Assembly: GCA_030267565.1 (NCBI GenBank)
Contig: BRXU01000024.1
Coordinates: 124,001 to 188,000 of the forward strand
Source of the DNA: Pleodorina starrii
Taxonomy: Eukaryota; Chlorophyta; Chlorophyceae; Chlamydomonadales; Volvocaceae
Length of the DNA: 64,000 nucleotides
Reading direction: 5' to 3'
How positions within the stretch are numbered: the stretch's first letter is position 1; each line of letters begins with the position of its first letter. This document shows, piece by piece, positions 23,191 through 34,397 of the stretch. Made by a program: the position numbers and the translations under genes. The notes beneath the pieces are model-generated. The model was not told the origin of the DNA, ran no database searches, and saw nothing but the letters and a program-made list of their open reading frames with translations.

Positions 23191-24552
23191 GCCACACACA
23201 CACGGGTAGGTAGCTATCCACAATGCCGTCGTGTCGTGTTGTGCCGCATTTGGCAGCCCCTTGGTGAATGTGTCGCCCCAACCTCCCGCCCCCACCCCCG
23301 CCCGCCACATTCCCTCTGTTTGTTTCAGAGTCGAATGATGGTCGCAGCCAGTCTGATACCGTACACCAAAACTGCTTCTAGAAGGGCTATCGTCTTGTCT
23401 GCTTGATGCACACGACTACGAGGGCCGCAGACATGCTGAATGGTCGGTTTTTGAGGTTGGGCATACCGTATACAATGTGGCATGCAGGGCTGTCCATGAG
23501 CGCCCCTCCTGCACCTGGTACCAGCGCAGGCGCTGCTACTCTGGAAGCTTTATAGAGCTGTGCGGTTAAGCATCAGGACAACGGCTGAACGTGTACAAAA
23601 CTAAACTGAATGAAGTGTCCCAGAGCGACTCACACCTCGGCTGCGCACAGGCGTGGGTCGCTCAGCTGGTAGAGGAAGGGCAGTGGGAGAGGGTGGGGGG
23701 CAGAGACATCAGGGCTCTAAGTAGCATCAACTGCTGTTGGAAGCCCCACTGTGGCCATCAGGCGAGTGACGATGGCAAGATGTTTGTTCACGGTGAGGGA
23801 GCAAGAACAGCGTTCGTAATAGGCTCGCTCCTAGACCCAGCATATACTCCACCGTTCCCCATTAACCGGCGTTTTGGCGTTTGTGGCGTCGGGTTATGTC
23901 CATGAGTGAGGTGCTAGCCAGGATGGAATGGAACTGCGCAGCTTGCACTGTGCCCTTCTGTGGTGGCTTCCCTCAGCGCCATCTTAAGGCTCCATTGGAA
24001 GGTTACGTGCCACAACGTCAACAAAGGATTGTTCTGGCAACTGTTGAGACCCATTCCCGGCTTCTCAATGCGCGTGTCTAGCGGCAGTTGGGACGCGAGA
24101 GCGTGGCCGCCATTGCCTTTATAAGCACCGGTATGAGAGAGCGGTACCCCAATGGTTCCCATTGGTTCCGGAAGACCATCCCTTACCGCCCGTGGATGTG
24201 AATGGGCGCATCCGAGCCCGTATGCCCATCCGTTGACTGCAACTCAGCGGGCTCACTTATGCGGGCCCCATGGGAAGAGAGGGTGGAGGCCTACAGGCAG
24301 CAGGCCCTTGAGGATGGGCCATGAGGCCCTGAGCGCTCATCGCTACACCCCGTCTGGGGCCCCCCACCCCGTCTGGGGCCCCTCACTGAACAGTCACGCA
24401 TCCTACCATCAAGTAGGCCTGCTCTCCCACTGCAGCTGCCGCTACTGCACATACTGACCCTACTGACACTGCTGCAGCCGCTCTCCTCAGCTCCGGTGCC
24501 GCGCCGTGCGTGACAGCACCCTCCGTCCTGAGCCGGAGCCGGAACCTGCGGC
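23191..24552. other. Intergenic, nothing recognised
   Basis: Several short frames exist on both strands but none resembles a protein family. A stretch near 23656 looks like a tRNA A-box but has no matching B-box or cloverleaf. Confidence 0.35.
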
Positions 24553-24632
24553 TTAAGCCGACCTGGCCTTGAGCGCCTCCCGCCGCAACACCTCCCGGGC
24601 CCGAAGCACCGCCGCTCGCAAACCACCTGCGA
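24553..24632 (-). CDS. Possible C-terminal exon of the OPR-like gene
   Basis: On the minus strand an acceptor (TTGTTGTCGCAG) is followed by a frame reading GGLRAAVLRAREVLRREALK and ending at TAA at 24555-24553. It looks like a terminal amphipathic helix. It lies downstream of the OPR-like gene in the same orientation, but the exons linking the two were not found. An imperfect 15-bp GC-rich tandem repeat sits just upstream (24640-24710). Confidence 0.3.
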
Positions 24633-26033
24633 CAACAACAGGCGGCAGCAGCCAGCGGCAGCAGCCAGCGGCAGCAGCCAGAGGCAGCAGCCAGCGGCAG
24701 CGGCAGCGGGAGGGGGGGCATCAACCGGAAGGAGCGCCTTGCAGTGCACAGTCAGCAACGGGCTCCGAGGGCTCCGTACACGCTTTGGGGGCCCAAGCCG
24801 CACCGGTGGACCCGCCGGTGGCCCGAATCGCTCCAGTACGGCACGGTACGGCAGACGCCGCCACCCATGACGTCGACAAGGCAGCTGCATTCCCAGTGGC
24901 CTCATTACATTTTACATAACGACTCATCGCATCACATCGGCAAGTCGGGCTCTTCCAAGCACGGTGGGCGCAAACGGGCCGCAGTACAGCAGCGGTACAC
25001 ACGGTACTGCAGGCGCGTACCGCTGGTGTACTGCACTGCAAGCCCGGGGTTGCCTCTGCTGGCCGGGTGGGTGTGGTCGGGTGTGGGTGTGGGCACATTT
25101 GCTGCAATCCCAGGCCAGCCCAGCCTGCAGTGTGTGGCAAGGCGATATCGTCGGCGTGCTCAGCTCCCTCAGCTGCCTCCTCCTCAGCTGCTTCTTGCAT
25201 GCCGGCTGCCTCCGGCCCGCCACCCAGCATCTGACAGTGCCCCTTCGATTTCCGCACCCCGCCCACACCCATCTCCGCGTCCCGCCCCGACCCGGCCGTA
25301 CCTCGGGGCGACAGTCCCAGCTTTGTGTAGTATCTGGCTGCCTGCGGGGTTGTTTGGATTGGATTTGGTTGGTTGAGTTGGTCATGGGTTGGTCAACAAA
25401 CGGGTGGCATCGGCGTGTCAAAGACTTCACATGGTCCACTACATGGTAAGCGGAGGGAGGGTAGCGGGAGCGCTTTCCGGCTGGGTGAGGGGGTAGGCAA
25501 GTGCGCGGGCGGTACACACAGTCCTACCCGGTAGTTTCACCTTTTGGGGCTTCCCTCCGTCAAGCGGCCCATCCACGACTCCCAAGAAGACCAAGACGCC
25601 ACGCCACGTCACGTCGCGTTTGACGCACGTGGAATCCGGCCACCACCGGGACACCACAACAACGTTGGACTGTCCTGTTCGGGTACCGCAACTCGAGCAG
25701 CCACCCGCGCCAGCCGGCAACCTCCGACACAGCGGGGGCACACAGCGCAAGTACGCAACGCAACGCAGCACGGGAACACCACTTCGGGCCCGCGACGGCT
25801 CGCAGCGTCCCCTGCGTGCGTGCGGGCGTCTCGTGGACAGCTCGCGCGACCCAATGAGTGGGCGAGCGAGCATGCGGGCACACACACGCTCCGCGCAGAG
25901 CAGAGCACAGCCCGGCCCTGCTTCCTTCTGCTGTGCTCTGCTCTGTGCGAAAGAGCACAGCAGAAGGAAGCAGGGCAGGGCAGCGCCTTCCCCTGCCCCC
26001 GCCCCCACCCCCACCCACGCCTGGTGTTCGCAC

Positions 26034-29000
26034 CTGCAGCAGCTGCCGCGGCTGCAGCTCCTCCGTACGGCCCTTAAGCACCATGGCGTGCAGCAGCAGG
26101 AAGCGGGGACCCGGGTGGAGGCGACTGGAGGAGAAGCCTGCACACAGGGCGGCGAGGGAGACCGGGCGGGAGGTTGGATGGGCGGGCGAGCAGAGCGATC
26201 GGGCGAGTCAGCTTAACGGGGGGGGGGGGGCGGGCAGGCGGGCGGCCGCGTGGGTGGTCCGGCCACCTGGACGGCGGGCGGGGGCCCGCACGCGGGCGGT
26301 ATCTGTTCCGCCGTCGCAGCGCACCGCCTTTCCACCGCAAAGCCGCACGCGGCCGGCCGCACACTCCCGAGTCTGACCACCATACGGTCCGCGTGGCACC
26401 CGCAACGGTGCGGTGCGGTGCGCTTTTTTGGTGCCTGTCAGCATGTCAGCAGCGAAGCCCAGTGTGCGCAGGCCCCCACGGGTCACAGGAACAAAAACAG
26501 TCGTTCCGTGTGGGGCGTGGCGGGCGCCATCCAGGCACCAGGGAGGGGCACCGCACCGTACCAGGGAGGGGATGTGGGGAGCCATCACGCTGCCATTCCG
26601 CCCCATTTGGGCAGCCGCTGCCGCTGCGCCGCCTGCCTCACGGGGTGGGCTTGCGTGGCGTGGCGCAGCAGCTGAAACCTCCCTAAGCCCTGGCAGCCGC
26701 TACCGCTGTCCCAGCCGCGTCATGCCTTCCCCGTCCGCAGGGTGGCTCCCGCGCCTCCCGCTCCGGTGCTCCCGGAAAAGGGGCTCTGCCCAGCCAGCCC
26801 GCCAGCCCGCCAGCCAGCCTGGGCTCATCCCCACCCGCCCACCTCTGATCAGCTCCACCAACAGCCCCGCCGGCTGCTCCTTCAGTCGGGGCTCCAGGGA
26901 AGTCACCAACACCGCCAACACGCCGCCCCCGCAGCCTTTGCACCCGAGCAGCAAAGACGCCACCGGGGTTAGGTGAGGGGTTAGGCGAGGGGTTAGGTGA
27001 GGGGTTAGGTGAGGGGTTAGGTGAGAGGTTAGGCGAGGGGTGAGGTGAGCGGTAAAGTATCATAGTCCAACGAGGCTACAAGCTGACGGGCTGACAGACG
27101 TAGTGGAAAAGCGCACCAGTGGTGGAAAAGAGTGCAATCGAAACAACAGAAGGGGTGCGCGGGTGGAGCAAGGCAAGGCGCGGAGACGAAGGCAGCCGCC
27201 CTCCGCACTACCGGCATGACCGCCCTCCGCATCCCACTGCTTCTCGCGGCCTCTTCGCGCCCCAGGTAGGCCCCCAGGACACCAGGCCAGGCGCCACTCC
27301 ACCCCACTCCACCCCACTCCACTCCACTCCACCGACTGCAACCCTCCCAGGCAGAGACGCACCTCACCTGCGGGATCTGACGCCCAGTCTGATGCCCCCG
27401 GCATGACGACCGGCAGCGCTGCCAAGGCCCGCGCGATGGAGCGGCCTGACGGCGGCGGCGGCGCTGCCTGCGTGAAGTCCGCAGCACCACTAACGATGGT
27501 CGCGGCTGCGGCCACCGGATCCGGATTGGAGGAGGACGGCGCGAAGCCGCGCACCGCCCCCGCGATGCTGAGGCCACCACCGCCACCGCCGAGAGCAGCG
27601 GCGCCGCGAGCGAGCTGCCCCGACGCCAGCACCTCCCGAGCCATGTCGTACAGCGCCGCCTTGGTCCAGCCGCCGAGGCGCCTAGCCAGCACGGCCGCGC
27701 CGGGGCCCTGCGGCAGTCCCACGGTCAAGATGCCGTACAGCACGGCAGACCTGACCTCCGTTGCCGATAAGCCCGACGCGGCCCCGCCTCCCCCATCCCC
27801 ATCCCCACCACCGTCCACTGACCCTGAGCTGTGGACCAGACCGCTATCACCACCGCTCCTGCCGACGCCATTGGCCGCAGCGCCGGCCCCCTCATCGCTA
27901 CTCCCATGCCGAGATCTGTGACCGGCCGGGAATCCAGGGTTGGCTGCTTCTGGTGCCGCAGTAGCGCAAGAGGAACCATCCCCGGCTAGCGGATCAGATA
28001 CTCCAGCGCTGCCGCCGTCGCCGTTGCCACCGCCGCTACCGCACACAGCCGCGGCTGGCGACGGCATTGGCCCTCGTGCCGGCGCCGGCGGCGGCGGCCC
28101 CGTCGGAGCCCAGGTGTCTAGTACGGCATTCCACCAAGCCGCCTCCGGGGCCGCCGCCAGCGCCGGCAGCAGCTCCAGTAGCCGCGTCAGATTGGCGCCC
28201 GACATCCGCGGGACGAGATGGCACGTGCCGCGCAGGAAGCCCTCCGTCCACCCGGGCGGAGGCCGTACATTCAGTTGGACGAGCAGGCGCGCCAGCTCAA
28301 CCGCTCGATGCGGCTCCAGGGACGCCACCCTGGGGCGCAACAGCCCGCCTCCGGGGCCCGTGTCGCCGCTGCTGCGTTTTCGCCGCTCCGCGCCGTGCGC
28401 GGCACCGGCGGCGGTGGCGCCTCGGGTCGATGCCTGCGGCGACAGCGCCGCGGTCTGTGACACCGACACCCTGGTCGCAGCGCTGTCCAGCGGGTTTGAA
28501 CCTGGACCCGCCGTGAGGAGGCACATGAGGATGCGGTCAGCCCAAGTGAAGGCGGAGGCGGAGAGGCGGGGCAGGGCGGGCCGGCCACCGCTGCTGCTGC
28601 TGCTGCTGCTGCTGCTTCCAAGACCTCGTCGAGCCGCTGCCGCTGAAGTCCCGACCGGTGCCTGCGCCGCCGTGTTCCGCCACTGGGCGCTGTATCTGGA
28701 CAGCCCGTCCAGCGCGGACACGAGCTCATCAGCTGTGAGCTGAGGAGCGCGGTACGATACCTGGTCGGCGTACGACTGAACCAGGGCGCGGCAGGGGCAC
28801 GGCAGGGGAGCGAGTGTGGGCGTGGGTTTTGCTGGTGGCGGAGGCGGCAGCGGCCGTCCTCCTATCGGCGAGAGGACTACGAGAGGTTGCCGGCTATGAG
28901 CGGCGCCGAGGAAAGGCAAGCGACGGAAGGGGCAAAACAGCGAGACAGCGATGTGGGGGTATGGAAGCTGTAACGCCGTACCTGTAGGACCGACAATCGT

Positions 29001-29566
29001 AGCGGAACTTTCCGAGCCGCGCACTCCAGAAGCAGTGTCGCGAGGTGATGCGGGGTTAGCGAGGGGAAGTCCCGTGGGTCAATGCGGGGTAAAGGCCCCG
29101 CGCCCCGCTCCAAAGCCGCCAACGAGCCCAGCGACCCCAAGGTTTGCCCGTCTGCAGATCCCGTGTCGGTGTCCTTGTCCTTGTCCGCCGGCATGGGCCC
29201 CCGAGGCAGCGGCTGTGTCGGCGCCTGTGGACCTAACTGTGGCGCCGGAAGTTGTTGGCTGAAGACTGAAGACGCAGCGAATGCGGTGGCCGTGGCGGCG
29301 GCGGAGGGCGCGCCCCTGCTGCCGGCCAGCTCCCAGGGTAAGAACAACGAGCGGGCGGAAATGGGGATGCTTCCGCCAGTGGCTAGGGCCACCTCCGTCG
29401 CCACCGCCTCCGCGGCTGTTGCTGCTGTTGCGGACGCTTCCAGCAGTGCTCCCAGTGCCGCCGCGGCAGCGGAGCAGCGCTGCTGGGCGACAACCTGGAA
29501 CGCGCGTGGCGCAACCAAAGGAATGTCGTACAACCGCTCCAGCTCGTCCATCGCCAGGCGGAACTG
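26034..29566 (-). CDS. OPR-like (octotricopeptide-type) organelle RNA-binding candidate, partial model
   Basis: Exons with firm borders (minus): 29566-28982, 28739-27368, 26935-26843. A further likely exon, 26124-26034 (FLLLHAMVLKGRTEELQPRQ), does not join in phase, so at least one exon is missing before it. The sequence is built of Leu/Ala-rich helical repeats typical of green-algal OPR proteins: SLTPHHLATLLLECAARKV, LTADELVSALDGLSRYS, ELARLLVQLNVRPPPGW, TRLLELLPALAAAPEAAWW, LEPRLKEQPAGLLVELI. Long Gly/Ser/Ala linkers including a Ser run (about 28586-28615) separate them, as is usual there. OPR proteins bind chloroplast or mitochondrial RNA to control its stability or translation. The target is unknown. 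The N-terminus with the expected transit peptide was not identified upstream of 29566. Confidence 0.6.
26966..27052 (+). repeat. 12-bp tandem repeat in OPR-like gene intron
   Basis: About seven copies of GAGGGGTTAGGT with small variants. It lies in the intron between 27368 and 26935. It resembles no known telomere unit of green algae (TTTTAGGG). Confidence 0.85.
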
Positions 29567-30796
29567 CTACGGCGGTAGGCCGGGTCAGGGCAGCGCAAAA
29601 GGCAGAAGGCACGGGCACAGGCACGCAGAAGGCCGGTGGGGCAGGGGAGGGAGGGGCACGGGCGTGTCAGAAGAGATCTGCTGAAGCTGCCGTGAGACCG
29701 CACGACCGGGTCCGCGAGACCGCCTTGAAGCGTCGGCAGGACCCTGACATGGCGGTGCACGGCTTGTCCATAGTGGGCAGTCTCGTTTGAAACTCCTCAC
29801 GCGCCGCCGGTGGGATGTTTGTCAAATTATGCACAGCATGCCAGCGCCATACGACGCGGGAATCCTTGCCGGCGACATGGCAATTGATTGGCGTGGTGAG
29901 TGGATTGTCTGGCTGTCCTGTGGGGGCCCGCCCAGCCTGCCTCGCCTCCTGACGCCCGGCCTGCTCTCCCCGTCTCCCTGTCCAAGCCCAGCTCCGCCCG
30001 AGCCCAGTTCCGCAGCGCTGAGCGCCTCGTTGGCGAGCTCGCTGCTTTCTGCTCACCGACGCAGCGTTCAGGTCCACTGGCGCCTCTGTAGGCCGCGATA
30101 GGGATTCTGCTGGGTGAAGGTGCTGGAAGCAAGGAACTGAGGCCGCAAGCGGGCCGTCCCGCGCAGCACCGTTGCAGAGTTCATCACGCCCGTTGCCGCG
30201 ATTAACGCGTCGCTTGCTGTGGCCGCTGAAGCGCAGAGTATGGGGGAGAAGTTGCGCGGCGCGCGGCGTGCGGAAGCGGCAGCTCCAGCTCCATGGGTCA
30301 CACCAGCGGAGGGGCGAAGACCTCCTCGACGTGCAGGCACAAGCTGTGCAAGTTTGGTCAAATGCCCACATTATCCTGGGACTATCGGACGGCCGCAAGA
30401 GACCTTTCATGAAGTCATACTGTCTGCGCAGGTGGTGACAGCTTCTATTTGCGTCAAGTTCAGCACAGGTAAAGCACGGGCAGCTAACAGCATGATATAA
30501 TTGCTGTTTTAAAGAATTTTGTCTTTTCTGTTTTCGTAGCCGGCGAGCTTCTTGCTGAGGCACACAACCCTAAAAGAAGTACAATTAATTTCCAATCCCA
30601 AGTCCTTGTTGATGTCAACCAATTACCACAATTGGAGATTAAAAGGCCTTGAGACTCAACCTCACACTGCAATACGGCTTGTCGTGCAAAGATGTCGTAC
30701 CGAGGGTAATCTCGTACAGGTAGTGCCGCAGCTGCAACTTTATCCCTGCTCGTTTGAAGACCAGCTGGCCAGGATTTCCCCTTGGCTTTGGCCGTG
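29567..30796. other. Unassigned region upstream of OPR-like gene
   Basis: This should hold the 5' end of the OPR-like gene, but no exon could be chosen. A plus-strand frame at 30158-30500 reads VAEFITPVAAINASLAVAAE after an acceptor (CCGCGCAG). A preceding frame at about 29985-30092 contains QFRSAERLVGELAAFC. They may be two exons of a small plus-strand gene or of a repeat. I do not recognise the protein. Confidence 0.3.
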
Positions 30797-31990
30797 GGAC
30801 GCAGGCCTTGTTAGTATGCGAAGGTTACAAGGGGAACCGAAGTCCAGATCGGTTGCTAGCCGTACATGCTAGACGGACTGTTCATCCTACCCCAGGGGCA
30901 CCCTCGGAGGGGTGCCGAAAGCAAAGCCACCAAGGTCCACAGCACCAAGCCCGCACGACGCGCAAAGCGTGAAAAATCAGGATACATAACCCCAGAAACA
31001 CAGGGCAGCACAGAGCAGGTCACGGGCCGCAACCAGCCCGAATGAGCACCAGGCTCACGAGTAACGAATGCAGACAAACAAGAGAGGAGTCACCAGGTCC
31101 ACCAGCACCAAGCCCGCAGCGCAACCAGGCCCCGGGACAAGGGGGGGCCCACTGCGACGAAGACAAGCACACACACGGCAAGCAAGGGCAAAAACAAACA
31201 CAGGTCAGCCCATAGGCGCCCACGGAACACTCCCGCGGAAACCGTCAGGAGGATCCGGGAGGGGAGACAGAGTCCGGAGGGCCGACAAACACAACACGGC
31301 CCGACTGGGTGGCGAGGAAGGGTTGGGTCGCCGGGACTGCCTCCCAACCAGCCGGCGTGGACCCTAGGGCCGCGAATGACGCGACACGGGCCCAGAAATT
31401 AGCAACAACCGCAGCACCAACGCGTGCCAACTGAGCCCGAGCAAGTGGGGCGGCGGGAGCACCCCCCCGGTACATGCGTTGGCGGCCGCGCTCCAGCGGC
31501 GCCAGGGCCGCCAAAGCCACAACATCCCACGATCGGGGGGGGGGGGCCGCACCACGAGCCGTAGCTGAAACCGCTCCACCACCGAGCCGCGCGACGCCCC
31601 CAACACGGCGTCCAGCTCCTCACGCAAGGTGCGGGCGAATAAAAGGTCCCAAGACAGATGTCGACGGACCCAACACCGCCCCTCCTGCGCAACCGGGGCA
31701 CCACACGGGCAGCAGGCAGTCCTCCCACGACCTGCATGCCCACGCAGCAGCGGGAACCCCGTGATGCCATGCACGGCCAGCCGCCAGAGTGCCTCCTTGT
31801 GGTCGTTTTCCCACCGCAGCCGCCATGGGCGGCTCTAGGTGTCACGGAAAGCTGCAGACGACAGCGGCGGCACCGGGTCGTCATACGCGTCCGCAAGGAA
31901 GTCCTCATGGCGCGCGCGCAAAGCCCGGCACTCCTCCGCTAGCTGCAGCTGGGTACCCAGGCTCGCAATGTAAGATAACATTACTGTACT
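30797..31990 (-). mobile_element. 5'-truncated LINE: ORF2 C-terminus and 3' UTR
   Basis: Minus-strand pieces in shifting frames read SYIASLGTQLQLAEECRALR, then GITGFPLLRGHAGRGRTACC and WDLLFARTLREELDAVLGA (the Cys/His-rich region after the reverse transcriptase), then VVANFWARVASFAALGSTPA and a stop at 31245. The 3' UTR continues to about 30860 and matches the fragment at 1.1 kb. At least two frameshifts make it inactive. On its 5' side it abuts a Helitron-like block at about 31990. Confidence 0.75.
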
Positions 31991-32865
31991 GCTGAAAGTA
32001 TAACGATTTGACACATCCAATCGACATCGTCAAGTCCGAATGAGTGGATGTGCTGTGGGATTTGAATATTTGTTGTTGAAGGGCGTAGGCCCTGTCCGTG
32101 GCTGCCTGGCTGCGACGTGAGTGACGACCAACCTTGATGGTTTGATACGCTGTAAAGCAAGATTAATAGCCCTTAATACTTGTAGTACGATATTACAACA
32201 TGGAAAGCAATAGTGCATGTATCAGTAAGAAAGATGCTAGACTGAGTCCATGGTTCGGGGCCGCACTCGCTCCAATGCATCCATAATTTCTGTTCATTCC
32301 ATACTGTACGTATATGAATATTTTTATGACGGCGTCTCGTCGTTCGGCGTCCCAATATATTAGTGTAGCGAACATTCAATAGGATTCAAATGTGCCCGCG
32401 ACCACACCACATACAGTTCTGCTTGACGGTCCGACCGCATTGTTGCATATTTCTATTACATAGAATAACAAAGGTGGCAAGGGGCAAACTATGAGGGGCA
32501 AACGGGTTGTTGGACGCCAAGCCGCAATTGCATATACGTTTAGAGAGCGAGGTCGCCATCCCAATTGGCCTAACTAAGCACGTGCACCGAATGTGAAATG
32601 TGAATAGCACGTTGCATGTTCCGGATCTCTGTCAGTTCCATTGTAACTCGGTTGTAACGGACACTGCAATTCCGAGTGCCCGGGGGGAAGGGGGGTCTGG
32701 GGGGAGGGGGGCGGCAGCCCCTCTACATCTAGCCTGGCCCAACGCCTCTGACACACGGAAACATATTCATGCATATGACGCATTGCAAGACATCGAAATA
32801 ATACTGTAACTAACTTATGCATTGATGCATTGACACCAACATTACGGGCTCCAGGGGCTAAGTTG
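31990..32865 (+). mobile_element. Helitron-like family, internal block
   Basis: Shares with the block at 1-1097 the same order of motifs (AGTATAACGATTTG, GACGACCAACCTTGATGG, TAATAGCCCTTAATA, ACGCCAAGCCGCAA, ATTACGGGCTCCAGGGGCTA), without the tandem duplication. No coding content. The GC-rich family ends are not present. Confidence 0.7.
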
Positions 32866-34397
32866 CTCATAAGGAGTCCGTGCCCATTCCGTTTCCTTGC
32901 CTCTCTGCCCCCTTCGGGGCATGTGCCTGCCACGCTGAAGACAGCCAGAAGAAGACAGCCTCTCCCATCCCCTACCCCACATGCCAAGTGCATATAGGTT
33001 TGTACAGTTGTCATGCATTCGCGTAGTGCACGTTGCCCAACGCGGGCGGCCGGCCTTGTACCGGGACAACTGAGTCGTCAGCTCGGTGGGTGTGGTTGCC
33101 GGCACCCTGCCGGCACATGCCAGTTCCACCATGAATGAGGAATGAGCGAAGCATTCCCCATCGAAAGGCAGGGCGGGTTCCCAACGCCGCGGGCGGCCTT
33201 GAAATGTAACGGCACGAGGCCATTGAAGCTGCGCGGCGTACGGGCCTTTGGCCATTCACCGCAACCCACCCCTGGCATGTCCGGCTGCGGTGCGCCGCGT
33301 ACTGCTGACCGCGCCTTATTGGCTGCAGTGCGCCCAACGAGATACAGGCGGATACCGACCACCCGCGCCGGCACGCTGAACAACCCTAACGTGCGCGAAC
33401 GAAAAAGGCGAGCGGTATCGCTTACAGGTACTGTACACAAAAGGACATGGAAAACAGGAATCGGAGCGGCCAGCCAACCTCCTGGGAACTCAGCGCGCAA
33501 AGGCCCAACGAAGCATACCAGAGGCCTTGAGTCCCCGCACATTGAACTCCCCGCACCACATCCCTCCCCCTCCCCCCTCCCTCCACCTTCTCTCCCCGCC
33601 CCAACCCCCACACACACCCGGATGATGCACACCCACACCGCCGGAGCCCGGGAGGCCCCGGCCCCCACCACGTCGCCGTGTCGCACGAGAAGCGCGTTGG
33701 GGACCAAACCTAGGCGCACAGTTCTCCTTCATTGCCCCGCATGCACCAGTGCAGTGTGTGAGGCGCCCCATTTTCAGTGCCCTCCTCATCAAGGCATGGC
33801 CGCTGCCTGTGGCCCCAATTACGCCCGTCGGATCAAGCGCTCAGCCTTTCCACCCTCCACCCTCCCCACGACGCGACTACCGGTAGCCAAGTCTGTGCCG
33901 CGCCGCGCGCCCTCCCCGCTTCGCTCATCAACTCGGCGCGCGGATGGCCATGCAAGACGGGGCCTCCTCCCGCGACCGTGTCCTGCCTCTTCCCTCCCTT
34001 CCCGAACCGTCCGTGCTTCCCTTGAGGCAAGGGATGGGAACGGAAGCCCGACGTCGCGACGGTGGAGCCCCCCGACCCGACCTGACCTGGCCTCGCCCGG
34101 CCTGGCCTGGCTGGATACGCCCGCGTCCCCTCCGTATCAACCAGCAGGCCACATGGCAGTGTCAGGGACACGCCCGCACTCGCATGTGCACTCCCACGCA
34201 CACGGTAAGCCAGCGCATACAGGCAGGGCAGGGCAGGAGCGCTACAGGCAGCCCGGCCGAAATCATCTGCCCGGCCACATCCGGCCAGGGGAAGACGTGG
34301 GTGGACAGGCGGGCTGTATCCGGCCAAGCTGGTTGGACGACCCGCTCCTGCTTCCTCCTCCGCCTCAGGCCATCCCGCCAGCTGGCGGGCCCCCCAC
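32866..34397. other. Region downstream of the USP gene, no supported exon
   Basis: Long frames on both strands (plus 33142-34440, minus 33719-33078) are mirror images in GC-rich DNA without family resemblance. The remaining C-terminal exons and 3' UTR of the minus-strand USP gene may lie here. Confidence 0.35.

Noticed and set aside
22517..23308. 263-codon minus-strand frame
   Set aside because: It crosses a MULE-family fragment and its minisatellite; no protein resemblance.
23656..23690. tRNA-like sequence GCTCAGCTGGTAGAG
   Set aside because: It matches an A-box, but no B-box, acceptor stem or anticodon arm follows.
29667..30563. 298-codon minus-strand frame upstream of the OPR-like gene
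   Set aside because: It has high Cys/Arg/Ser content without family pattern, is opposed by a more protein-like plus-strand frame, and has no phase link to the exon at 29566.
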